64,000 nucleotides of DNA from Shewanella amazonensis SB2B (GTDB lineage: Bacteria > Pseudomonadota > Gammaproteobacteria > Enterobacterales > Shewanellaceae). Under the pieces are notes generated by a model, which saw only the letters and a program-made list of their open reading frames with translations, did no database searches and was not told the DNA's origin. Location: contig NC_008700.1 of the NCBI RefSeq assembly GCF_000015245.1, forward strand, positions 998,001-1,062,000, read 5' to 3'. This document shows positions 1 to 7,144 of the stretch, piece after piece; position 1 is the first letter of the stretch, and each line of letters opens with the position of its first letter. A program made the position numbers and the translations under genes.

Positions 1-2
1 CC

Positions 3-560
3 TGCCTCGAGGCTGCGTCGTCACTGGATGGTGAGCTTGACCTTATCATCCTTAACGCAGGCAGCTGCGAGTACATAGATAATCCCAAGGCCTTCGATGG
101 GAAGCTGTTCGCCCGGGTCATTGAAACCAACCTGATTTCTGTGGGTTATTGCCTGGAGGCCTTCTTGCCTGCATTGGCTGCAGGTGGTCGGCTGGCGTTG
201 ATGGGCTCCAGCGCAGCGCTCTTGCCGCTGCCCCGAGCCGAAGCGTACGGCGCCTCTAAGGCCGCATTGGCATATCTGGCAAGTACCTTGCGATTGCATC
301 TGGCGCCCGCAGACATTGGCGTATCCCTGATAGAACCGGGTTTTGTGCGCACCCCACTGACGGACAAAAACGATTTCCCCATGCCGGGACGGATAGAAGT
401 TGAAGATGCGGCGCGGCGTATTGTTGATGCTCTTGCCAGGGAAAAAGACCGTATTCAATTCCCTCGCAGGCTGCTGTGGCCCATGCGGCTGCTTGCGCTG
501 CTGCCGGGCGCCGTATGGGGCCTGATAGCCCGAAGCAATGTCAGTCGCCAGTCGGCCTGA
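3..560 (+). CDS. SDR-family short-chain dehydrogenase/reductase (5' end outside window)
   Basis: This is the C-terminal 185 residues of a classical short-chain dehydrogenase; the reading frame is open to the window edge, so the Rossmann glycine motif and start codon are missing. Visible landmarks are the NAG-type motif (LNAGSC, near codon 20), a Ser-rich strand (MGSSAA) and the catalytic YGASK, i.e. YxxxK. Family members oxidise or reduce hydroxyl/keto groups with NAD(P)H; the substrate cannot be told from sequence. The next gene starts about 70 bases downstream on the same strand, and the whole run to 5492 looks like one operon, so a role in modifying membrane lipids is inferred from context only. 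Confidence 0.85.
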   Translation, partial: CLEAASSLDGELDLIILNAGSCEYIDNPKAFDGKLFARVIETNLISVGYCLEAFLPALAAGGRLALMGSSAALLPLPRAEAYGASKAALAYLASTLRLHLAPADIGVSLIEPGFVRTPLTDKNDFPMPGRIEVEDAARRIVDALAREKDRIQFPRRLLWPMRLLALLPGAVWGLIARSNVSRQSA

Positions 561-629
561 TATGAAGCTGGCTGAATGATTCAACCTGTGTCCATTTGAG
601 CTTTTTACATATCACCATTGGAAGATGAG

Positions 630-1892
630 ATGAAAAAAATCGCCGTTATCGGCTCGGGAATTTCCGGCCTCACCACTGCCCATTTACTCTCAGGTCAGCA
701 CGAGGTGAGTCTGTTTGAGGCCAATGACTATCTCGGCGGACACACGGCCACCGTGGACGTGACGGTCGATGGCAAAGACTATGCGATAGATACAGGATTT
801 ATCGTATTCAACGACCGTACCTATCCCAATTTTCAGAAACTGCTGTCGCGGCTGTCGGTGACCAGTATTCCCACTGAAATGAGCTTTTCGGTGCACAACC
901 TCGACAGCGGTCTGGAGTACAACGGCCACACTCTGGCGACCCTGTTTGCCCAAAAGCGCAACCTCTTCAGTCCCAAGTTTTGGGGGTTCCTTAACGAAAT
1001 CATTAGGTTTAATAAGCTTGGCAAGGCCTGTATTGAGTCCGGACATTACCCCTGCAACACCTTGGGTGAATTATTGGCCAAAGAGCAATTTTCAGACTTT
1101 TTTGCACGGCATTACATATTGCCCATGGGGGCGGCCATCTGGTCTTCGAGCCTGGATGATATGGCGGCCTTTGAGCTTAAGTTTTTCCTGCGCTTTTTCC
1201 ACAATCATGGCCTGCTGAATGTCAGCGACCGCCCACAGTGGTACGTGCTCAAAGGTGGCTCACGCAGCTACATTCCGGCGCTGGTGGCACCTTTTGCAGA
1301 GCGTATTCATCTTTCGACTCCGGTTAGTGCGGTGAAGCGACATGGCCAGGGGGTGTCTATTCAGACAAATGGTCAGGATTGGCATGAATTTGATGAACTG
1401 GTACTGGCCTGTCACAGCGATCAGGCCCTGAAGCTGCTCACCGATGCCTCAGATGCTGAGCGGGACGTTCTTGGCGCCTTGCCTTATCGGCGCAATGACG
1501 TGGTGCTGCACACAGACACAGCGCTGCTGCCAAAACGCAAAGCCGCGTGGGCCAGCTGGAACTACCGTCTGGACGAAGACAACCAGCGTCCGGCTGCGGT
1601 GACTTACCATATGAACACATTGCAGCGGCTGCCAGCGGGCTCTCCCGACTTTATGGTGACCCTCAATCAGACCGATGCCATCGCCAAAGACAAAATTCTA
1701 CGTCAGTTCAGTTATGCCCACCCGGTGTTTTCCTCGGCGGCCATGGCGGCACAGGCCCGCAGGATGGAGATTTGCGGCCAGCAGCACACTCACTTTGCTG
1801 GCGCCTACTGGTACAACGGCTTCCATGAAGACGGCGTCAGAAGCGCCCTGGATGTGTGCCAGCGCTTTGGTGTCAGTCTGGAGAGCGCATGA
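630..1892 (+). CDS. FAD-dependent NAD(P)-binding amine-oxidase-like protein
   Basis: Predicted flavoprotein of 420 residues. The N-terminus shows the dinucleotide-binding fingerprint GSGISG followed about 15 residues on by an acidic residue ending the second strand (LFEAN), and then GGHTATV, as in flavin amine oxidases and phytoene-desaturase-like enzymes. ATG at 630 is preferred because GGAAG lies five bases upstream; an in-frame TTG at 618 is an alternative. Its stop overlaps the start of the DUF1365 gene (ATGA). Genes of this type repeatedly neighbour DUF1365 and cyclopropane-synthase-like genes, where an oxidation or desaturation of acyl chains is suspected; the actual substrate is not known from the sequence. 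Confidence 0.85.
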   Translation: MKKIAVIGSGISGLTTAHLLSGQHEVSLFEANDYLGGHTATVDVTVDGKDYAIDTGFIVFNDRTYPNFQKLLSRLSVTSIPTEMSFSVHNLDSGLEYNGHTLATLFAQKRNLFSPKFWGFLNEIIRFNKLGKACIESGHYPCNTLGELLAKEQFSDFFARHYILPMGAAIWSSSLDDMAAFELKFFLRFFHNHGLLNVSDRPQWYVLKGGSRSYIPALVAPFAERIHLSTPVSAVKRHGQGVSIQTNGQDWHEFDELVLACHSDQALKLLTDASDAERDVLGALPYRRNDVVLHTDTALLPKRKAAWASWNYRLDEDNQRPAAVTYHMNTLQRLPAGSPDFMVTLNQTDAIAKDKILRQFSYAHPVFSSAAMAAQARRMEICGQQHTHFAGAYWYNGFHEDGVRSALDVCQRFGVSLESA

Positions 1893-2683
1893 ACAGCGGC
1901 ATCTTTTTTGGTCATGTGAGTCATCAGCGGCTGGGGGCGGTGCGCCACAGCTTCAGTTACCCCATGGCCATGCTGGTGATGGATCTGGACGAGCTGCCCA
2001 GGCTTGCCCACCTCAGTGCTGTGTTTGGTCTGTCGTGGTTTCGGCCGCTGCGATTTCGTGCAGGTGATTATCTGATTGCAAATAGCCCCGCTGATAAAAC
2101 ATATGGCAAAGGTGACACACCGGAAAATGCTGTGCAGGCGTTAAAAGCACGGGTGCTTGCCAAAGCACGGGACCTTGGCGCCGACGGAGAGTTTAACCGG
2201 GTGGTGTTTGCCGGTCAGGTGCGCCATTTTGGCTTTTATTTCAGCCCGGTGAACTTCTTCTTTTTATGTGATGGCGATATGCAGCGTTACCTGCTGGCAG
2301 AGGTGAGTAACACGCCCTGGAATGAGCGCCATTGCTATCTGGTTGATATCGCACAGGCCCACGACAGAGGACAGGCTGTGAACGACAAGGTGTTTCACGT
2401 TTCGCCCTTTATGACTCTGGATATGCGTTACCGCTGGCAGATTGAGGCGAATAACGAACGTTTCCACCTTCAAATCGATAACGAGCGTGAAGGTGGCGAG
2501 CGGCTGTTTCGTGCCGGTTTGCAGCTGCGTGGTCAGGCCTTTGATAAGGCAGGGTTGAATCAATTTTTTAAACGTTTTCCTATGCTTACAGCATATATCC
2601 TGTATGGCATTTATCGGCAGGCCCTGAGCCTGTTTCGAAAAGGTGTGACTTTTGTGGCCCACCCCGGGCCGGTGGAGAAATAA
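1889..2683 (+). CDS. DUF1365 family protein
   Basis: A 264-residue protein of the DUF1365 family, recognised by the N-terminal pattern GxVxHxRxxxxxHxFxYP (residues about 6-25) and the internal VRHFGFYFSPVNFFF and TPWNERHCYL stretches. No signal peptide is visible and no enzymatic activity is established for the family. The ATG at 1889 overlaps the stop of the upstream FAD protein, and the CFA-type methyltransferase begins two bases after the stop, which implies translational coupling. An in-frame ATG at 1856 lies inside the upstream gene and is less likely. In other proteobacteria this triplet (FAD oxidase, DUF1365, CFA-like) is conserved, so the protein probably acts on the same acyl-lipid substrate. 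Confidence 0.85.
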   Translation: MNSGIFFGHVSHQRLGAVRHSFSYPMAMLVMDLDELPRLAHLSAVFGLSWFRPLRFRAGDYLIANSPADKTYGKGDTPENAVQALKARVLAKARDLGADGEFNRVVFAGQVRHFGFYFSPVNFFFLCDGDMQRYLLAEVSNTPWNERHCYLVDIAQAHDRGQAVNDKVFHVSPFMTLDMRYRWQIEANNERFHLQIDNEREGGERLFRAGLQLRGQAFDKAGLNQFFKRFPMLTAYILYGIYRQALSLFRKGVTFVAHPGPVEK

Positions 2684-2685
2684 CC

Positions 2686-3915
2686 ATGGACAATACTGCA
2701 ATTGCCAATAAGAGCACTTCATCGACGCTGGAATCTTTGGCCCAACGTATTTTGTTGACCGCACTCAAAGGGCTTTCTTACGGTGGCCTGAGGATGATTT
2801 GTGATGGCGAGACTTTGGTGTTTGGCAGCCATCAGGGCCCTCAGGCGGTGATCCATGTGAAGTCGCCAAGGTTTTTTCGTGAGGTGCTTCTGGCGGGCTC
2901 CGTTGGGGCGGGTGAGTCTTTTATCGACGGTCACTGGGACAGTCCGAACCTGACCGAGGTCGTGCGCCTCTTCGCCGCTAACCTGCCGTTATTGGACAGG
3001 TTGGAGAAGCGCTTTGCGTTTCTTTCGGGAGTTACCAACCGTATCAGTCATCTGCTCAGTCGTAACAGCATTGAAGGCTCAAAGCGTAATATTCTGGCCC
3101 ACTACGATTTGGGTAATGCGCTGTACGAGTGTTTCCTCGACAAATCGATGCTCTATTCCTCTGCAATCTATCCGGATGTCAATGCAACCCTGGAGGTAGC
3201 CCAGCAACACAAGCTCGCCACCATCTGCGAGCGCCTGAAGCTGGCGCCTGGCATGGAACTTCTGGAGATAGGTACCGGCTGGGGAGCGCTCGCCATTTAT
3301 GCGGCAACCCATTACGGGGTCAAGGTGACGACGACCACCATCTCGGATGCGCAGCACGACTATGCCAAGGCACGAATTCGTGAGGCTGGGCTCGAAGGCC
3401 AAATCACCCTGCTCAAAAAGGACTATCGTCTGCTTGAAGGTAAGTACGACCGTCTGGTTTCCATTGAAATGATTGAAGCCGTTGGACACGAATACCTGCC
3501 CGGATTTTTCAGCAAACTCGAAAGTCTGCTCAAGGACGATGGTTTAATGCTGTTGCAGGCCATCACTATTGCCGACCAGAGATATGAGAGCTACAGAAAA
3601 GGTTGTGATTTTATTCAAAAATACATATTCCCCGGTGGCTGTTTGCCGTCAGTGAGCCGGATGGCAAACCTGCTTGCCCAGCGTACCGACATGGTGATGC
3701 TGAGCCTGGATGATATTGGGGAAGATTACGCCCGCACCTTGAAGCACTGGCATGAGAACGTCGACCGAGAACAGCCGCAAATTCGCAGTCTGGGATACGA
3801 CGAGCGCTTTATCCGCCTGTGGAAGTTTTATCTGAGCTACTGCGAGGGTGGCTTCTGGGAGCGCACCACCAGTGCTGTGCATTTGGTTGCCGCAAGACCG
3901 GGCTGGCGCCCTTAG
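2686..3915 (+). CDS. Cyclopropane-fatty-acyl-phospholipid synthase family methyltransferase
   Basis: A 409-residue SAM-dependent methyltransferase of the CFA/mycolic acid synthase family. The sequence carries the family's entry region (AHYDLGNALYECFLD, SMLYSSAIY), the SAM motif I LEIGTGWGALA near residue 195, and SIEMIEAVGHEY, containing the glutamate-rich active-site region. Such enzymes add a methyl(ene) group to unsaturated acyl chains of membrane phospholipids at the inner membrane face. It sits in an overlapping operon with an FAD oxidase and DUF1365, unlike stand-alone cfa genes, so it may make a modified acyl chain other than a simple cyclopropane. I therefore give no gene symbol. Confidence 0.88.
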   Translation: MDNTAIANKSTSSTLESLAQRILLTALKGLSYGGLRMICDGETLVFGSHQGPQAVIHVKSPRFFREVLLAGSVGAGESFIDGHWDSPNLTEVVRLFAANLPLLDRLEKRFAFLSGVTNRISHLLSRNSIEGSKRNILAHYDLGNALYECFLDKSMLYSSAIYPDVNATLEVAQQHKLATICERLKLAPGMELLEIGTGWGALAIYAATHYGVKVTTTTISDAQHDYAKARIREAGLEGQITLLKKDYRLLEGKYDRLVSIEMIEAVGHEYLPGFFSKLESLLKDDGLMLLQAITIADQRYESYRKGCDFIQKYIFPGGCLPSVSRMANLLAQRTDMVMLSLDDIGEDYARTLKHWHENVDREQPQIRSLGYDERFIRLWKFYLSYCEGGFWERTTSAVHLVAARPGWRP

Positions 3916-3931
3916 ACATTCCGGAGCCCCT

Positions 3932-4441
3932 ATGTCCCAGCGATGGTTTTTGCTTGTCAGCGCCGCTGTGTACACTGCCGCCTGGTGGCTTGCAGTGCTT
4001 TGGCAAGGCGAGGGACTGATTTGGCTGTGTCTGCTACTGCTGGTGCATTTTGCCTTAAGTCCAACGCGGCTTAAGGATTTCCGGCTGCTGCCACTGGCAC
4101 TTATCGGCATGACCATGGACACCCTGCTCATGTACGCAGGGGTGTATGAGTTCAGCGCCATGCCAGTGTGGCTTATGTTGCTGTGGCTGCATTTTTTACT
4201 CGCCATGGGCCATTGCATCGCCTGGCTTGGCAAGCAACCCATCTGGGTGCAGGTATTTACCGGTGTGTTCGGCGGTGCAGGCAGCTACATTGCCGGGGCA
4301 GAGCTTGGTGCCGTGGCGATGCCCCTTGGCAATCTGCTCACCTTCCTGCTTATCGCGCCCCTCTGGGGGACGATTATTCCCGGCTTCTTTTGGCTGCAGC
4401 AAAGGCTGCCAGGCAACGGAGACTACCTATCATGGCGATAA
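3932..4441 (+). CDS. DUF2878 family membrane protein
   Basis: A 169-residue, very hydrophobic protein that matches the DUF2878 family by its cluster position and pattern of about five to six membrane-spanning stretches rich in Trp and Leu. The ATG at 3932 is preceded by CCGGAG six bases upstream, which fixes the start; an in-frame ATG at 3848 lies within the previous gene. The 3' end overlaps the following chalcone-isomerase-like gene by ten bases. No catalytic residues are recognisable. Within this cluster it is the only polytopic membrane protein, so it may anchor or transport a lipid intermediate; that is inference from context. Confidence 0.75.
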   Translation: MSQRWFLLVSAAVYTAAWWLAVLWQGEGLIWLCLLLLVHFALSPTRLKDFRLLPLALIGMTMDTLLMYAGVYEFSAMPVWLMLLWLHFLLAMGHCIAWLGKQPIWVQVFTGVFGGAGSYIAGAELGAVAMPLGNLLTFLLIAPLWGTIIPGFFWLQQRLPGNGDYLSWR

Positions 4442-4983
4442 CATCAGCAAGCAAAGCATTGAAAAGGCTGTCAGGTGCGCTACTGCTGGTTGCACTCGGT
4501 TCCTTTACGGGAGCCGCCATCAGTGCGGATAACCCACTCGATGGCATGCACCGTGTGGGCAAAGGCAAAATGAATTGGCTGTGGCTTGAGCTTTACCATG
4601 CCAGCCTTTTTACGGTCGATGGTCAATACCAGCACGGGCGCTATCCTCAGGCACTGGAAATTCAGTACTCGCGGGATATCGAAGCCAAAGACTTGCTGGA
4701 TGCCACTGGCAGCGAATGGCAAAAGCAGGGTTTGAATGAGGCCCAGGTGAAAGCGTTTTTGGCTAAACTCGCCCCCCTGTGGGTGGATGTGCAGCGGGGC
4801 GATACCCTGCTGCTGGTGGCAAGCGATGAAAGCCATGGCGAATTTTTCCATAACGGCCAATCCCTTGGCAAAGTGAATGATACAGGTTTGATGCAAGCCT
4901 TTTTGGGAATTTGGCTTAGAGACGACACCAGTGAACCCACCCTCAGGGCACAGCTTTTGGGAGAAACCTCATGCGACTGCTAG
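4432..4983 (+). CDS. Chalcone-isomerase-like periplasmic protein
   Basis: A 183-residue protein with an N-terminal signal peptide (hydrophobic LSGALLLVALGSFTGAAISA, cleavage likely after ISA). The mature part resembles bacterial chalcone-isomerase-like proteins: MHRVGKGKMNWLWLELYHASLF, a run with RYPQALEIQYSRDI, and a C-terminal segment on GIWLRDDT. In that fold many members bind fatty acids rather than flavonoids and lack the isomerase catalytic arginine set. The start at 4432 overlaps the upstream DUF2878 gene, and the stop overlaps the DUF3833 gene by 13 bases. A role as periplasmic lipid-binding partner of the CFA-type pathway is an inference from synteny. Confidence 0.75.
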   Translation: MAITSASKALKRLSGALLLVALGSFTGAAISADNPLDGMHRVGKGKMNWLWLELYHASLFTVDGQYQHGRYPQALEIQYSRDIEAKDLLDATGSEWQKQGLNEAQVKAFLAKLAPLWVDVQRGDTLLLVASDESHGEFFHNGQSLGKVNDTGLMQAFLGIWLRDDTSEPTLRAQLLGETSCDC

Positions 4984-5492
4984 CGTTACTACTTTGTGCA
5001 ACACTGCTTTGGGGCTGCGAGAGTGCCGATATTGACGATTATCGCGGCGCAAGTAACGAACTGAAGCTGGATACATTTTTCGTGGGTGAGCTGGATGCCC
5101 ATGGTATGGTGCAGGACATGAGTGGCAAGGTCACCCGACGCTTTGTGGTGACTATGCAGGGGCGCCTTGAAGGCAATCAGATTATCCTCGAAGAAGACTT
5201 TTTATTTGACGATGGCGAAAAGCAGCGCCGGGTCTGGCGGCTCGAACCCCTGGGCGCTGGCCGCTGGCTTGGCCGAGCCGATGATATTCTGGGTGTTGCC
5301 GAGGGGCAGCTTGAAGGCTTTGCCCTGCGCTGGCGTTACGATATGCGTCTCACCGTAGATGGCAGTGAGGTTGATGTTGCCTTCGATGACTGGCTCTATC
5401 TGATTGATGAAAACACCCTGCTTAACAAGAGCGATATCAATAAGTTTGGCCTCACAGTTGGCCAGGTGACGCTGGTGATCCGCAAGCGCTGA
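4971..5492 (+). CDS. DUF3833 family lipoprotein
   Basis: A 173-residue predicted lipoprotein: the N-terminus MRLLALLLCATLLWGC ends in a lipobox (LWGC) with Cys16 as the acylated residue, followed by ESAD. The body is a single beta-rich domain (FFVGELDAHGMVQDMSG, RRFVVTMQGR, DWLYLIDENTLLNKSDINKFG) that matches DUF3833. Function is unknown. Acidic residues after the cysteine are Glu-Ser, which does not give a simple inner-membrane retention signal. It is the last gene of the overlapping cluster; only a weak GGCCG-AAA-CGGCC inverted repeat follows, so transcription end is unclear. Confidence 0.8.
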   Translation: MRLLALLLCATLLWGCESADIDDYRGASNELKLDTFFVGELDAHGMVQDMSGKVTRRFVVTMQGRLEGNQIILEEDFLFDDGEKQRRVWRLEPLGAGRWLGRADDILGVAEGQLEGFALRWRYDMRLTVDGSEVDVAFDDWLYLIDENTLLNKSDINKFGLTVGQVTLVIRKR

Positions 5493-5581
5493 GCAGATTA
5501 ATAGGTGAGGGTGGGCCGAAACGGCCAAGGCAAGCCCTGGACCGCTTCAGCGCCGGGAAGACGATACTGCAAAAGTGAAGC

Positions 5582-6358
5582 TTAACGAAGGATCACATCA
5601 CCTTGAATATTGGCAGTATTTACGCTGCCTGAGCCATCAGAGTGGATAATCAGGCCACCGGCATTTGTCACATTGATATTGCCCGAGCCATCGTTGATTT
5701 CGACTTTGCCCTTGGTTTGGTCCACGAAGATATTGCCAGAACCGTCCTGGATTTTGGCATTGCCCATGACCCCCGTTACCCTGATGTCACCGGAACCATC
5801 CTGAATGTCGGCATTGCCAAAAATGTCGGACACTGTGATATTGCCAGAACCATCGTTGATATCTACATCACCCGTGCTCTTGGTCAGGGTCATATCCCCT
5901 GAACCGTCATTGATGGACACCTGATTGCCACCTTCGATAAGGAGGCTGCCAGAGCCATCGTTAACCCGGATATCACTCGTGAGGCCGCGGATTTCGATGT
6001 CGCCCGAACCATCCGCCAGATCCAACATCAGGGATTGCGGCATAGTCACAGTGACATTGATGTAGGGCGACTTGCCTGAAAATGAATAGGACTCGGGGAA
6101 TTTAGCCACCAAATAGGCATTACTGCCCCGAACTTCCAGCGTGAACTCGGGCTTCTCACCTTTCGGGTGGTAGATATCAGCCTCGACCTGTATCTGGTTG
6201 GTATCACTGCCGGTGAGTCTGAAACTGCCGGCGCCCGCTTCGACATTCAGGCCTTGTAATCCATTGGCTGATACCGACAGTTGTTGGCTTTCGTTTGCCA
6301 TTGCGGTGGCACAGGCGCATACCAAAGACAAAGCAGCGAGAGATGCGGTGATTTTCAT
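5582..6358 (-). CDS. DUF4097-like secreted beta-solenoid protein with 18-residue DGSG repeats
   Basis: A 258-residue exported protein with an N-terminal signal peptide (KITASLAALSLVCACATAMA). After a roughly 95-residue non-repetitive part come eight tandem repeats that each begin DGSG (residues about 116-258); seven are 18 residues long and one is 17. The pattern DGSGxIxVxxxxGxxxIx suggests a right-handed parallel beta-helix turning once per repeat, as in DUF4097/DUF2807 putative auto-transporter adhesin heads. No anchor or catalytic motif is visible. The gene is convergent with the lipid cluster and divergent from fkbp. A possible sigma-54 element and TGTCCG palindromes lie upstream. Function is unknown; adhesion or envelope stress are possibilities. 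Confidence 0.8.
   Translation of the reverse strand: MKITASLAALSLVCACATAMANESQQLSVSANGLQGLNVEAGAGSFRLTGSDTNQIQVEADIYHPKGEKPEFTLEVRGSNAYLVAKFPESYSFSGKSPYINVTVTMPQSLMLDLADGSGDIEIRGLTSDIRVNDGSGSLLIEGGNQVSINDGSGDMTLTKSTGDVDINDGSGNITVSDIFGNADIQDGSGDIRVTGVMGNAKIQDGSGNIFVDQTKGKVEINDGSGNINVTNAGGLIIHSDGSGSVNTANIQGDVILR
5585..6013 (-). repeat. Eight tandem approximately 54-bp coding repeats (18-residue DGSG units)
   Basis: The repeats encode the DGSG units of the DUF4097-like protein. Unit boundaries recur every 54 bases except for one 51-base unit. Codons for DGSG are mostly GATGGTTCCGGT/GACGGTTCTGGC-type variants, so nucleotide copies are similar but not identical, which argues against very recent amplification. 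Confidence 0.75.
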
Positions 6359-6407
6359 GTGAATTCCTTGTTCTTTTATCTAAAGTGGGCTGAGCGTTAT
6401 TGTGGTA

Positions 6408-6426
6408 TTAGCAGGTAGCGTGCCAG
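6408..6426 (-). promoter_or_regulatory. Candidate sigma-54 (-24/-12) promoter for the DUF4097-like gene
   Basis: On the minus strand the sequence CTGGCACGCTACCTGCTAA contains the invariant GG and GC dinucleotides separated by exactly ten bases, and differs from TGGCAC-N5-TTGCA/T at one core position (C for the first T of the -12 element). The predicted transcript would begin near 6398, leaving a leader of about 40 bases. No good -35/-10 pair competes nearby. Chance matches to this motif occur, so the call is tentative. Confidence 0.45.
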
Positions 6427-6476
6427 TTTTTAATTTGTTGATATAAAGGAAATTTTATATTTCGCCCTTGGATATT

Positions 6477-6554
6477 TGTCCGGCCGGACACTATCAGTTG
6501 GTCGAATTCACCACTTTCGGACACCTTGGGTGTCCGCTGATGACGAAGTGTCCG
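6477..6554. promoter_or_regulatory. Cluster of five TGTCCG half-sites (two palindromes) between divergent genes
   Basis: TGTCCGGCCGGACA (6477-6490) is a perfect 14-base palindrome. CGGACACC-TTG-GGTGTCCG (6518-6536) is a second inverted repeat with the same half-site facing outwards, and a fifth copy of TGTCCG lies at 6549-6554. The cluster lies upstream of both the sigma-54-like element of the DUF4097 gene and a possible -10 (TACACT, 6568-6573) of the FKBP gene, so it is placed to act as an activator or repressor binding region. The binding protein is not known. Confidence 0.55.
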
Positions 6555-6609
6555 TTATTTGCTGTGGTACACTCAGCCTTTATTGATTAATTGCGAAAGA
6601 CGAGTCTTT

Positions 6610-6948
6610 ATGTCTGAACTCCAAATAGAAGATGTGATTGAGGGCGAGGGTAAGGCGGCGGTAAAGGGCGCCCTTATTACTACGCACTACCGTGGTTGGC
6701 TCGCCGATGGCACCCAGTTTGATTCCTCCCATGACAGGGGCCAGGCATTTCAGTGCGTGATAGGCACAGGTCGGGTTATCAAGGGATGGGATCAGGGCAT
6801 TATCGGCATGAAGGTCGGTGGTAAGCGTCGTTTGCAGGTGCCTGCGCATCTGGCCTATGGTGAGCGCCAGATTGGCAATATGATCCCGCCAAACTCGGAT
6901 TTGACCTTCGAGATTGAACTGCTGGAAGTCTTAACCCGGGATGACTGA
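6610..6948 (+). CDS. FKBP-type peptidyl-prolyl cis-trans isomerase (small, cytoplasmic)
   Basis: A 112-residue single-domain FKBP. Canonical active-site features are present: YRGWLADGTQFDSS (binding-pocket Tyr and Asp), FQCVIGTGRVIKGWDQGIIGMKVGGKRR and the hydrophobic PAHLAYGE loop. No signal sequence, IF domain or metal-binding tail is present, so it is a minimal cytoplasmic isomerase that assists proline-limited folding. The ATG at 6610 matches the usual N-terminus; an upstream in-frame ATG at 6559 would add an unconserved leader. A strong rho-independent terminator follows 12 bases after the stop, so the gene is monocistronic. Confidence 0.92.
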   Translation: MSELQIEDVIEGEGKAAVKGALITTHYRGWLADGTQFDSSHDRGQAFQCVIGTGRVIKGWDQGIIGMKVGGKRRLQVPAHLAYGERQIGNMIPPNSDLTFEIELLEVLTRDD

Positions 6949-6960
6949 ACCATCCCACGC

Positions 6961-6990
6961 AAAAAAGCCCATGTTCCCATGGGCTTTTTT
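6961..6990 (+). terminator. Rho-independent terminator after the FKBP gene
   Basis: AAAAAAGCCCATG-TTCC-CATGGGCTTTTTT: a seven-base GC-containing stem with a tetraloop, extended by A/T pairing and followed by a T run. The A-run on the 5' side makes it usable on both strands. Confidence 0.9.
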
Positions 6991-7144
6991 GTATCTGCGA
7001 ATGTCGCGGTAAGTCACCGGTCCTTGGCGTACACTGATATAACCGCCGTGATTTGTTATCAGCTTGGCAACACAGTTCGCTGGCCATGTCTGGAGCCTGC
7101 CCGCCAGGCAACAGGCACAAACCATACGCAAACAGGACGTTATT

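Noticed and set aside
6518..6536. CGGACACC-TTG-GGTGTCCG read as a terminator
   Set aside because: No T run on either side, and its half-site recurs in a nearby palindrome, so DNA binding is the better explanation.
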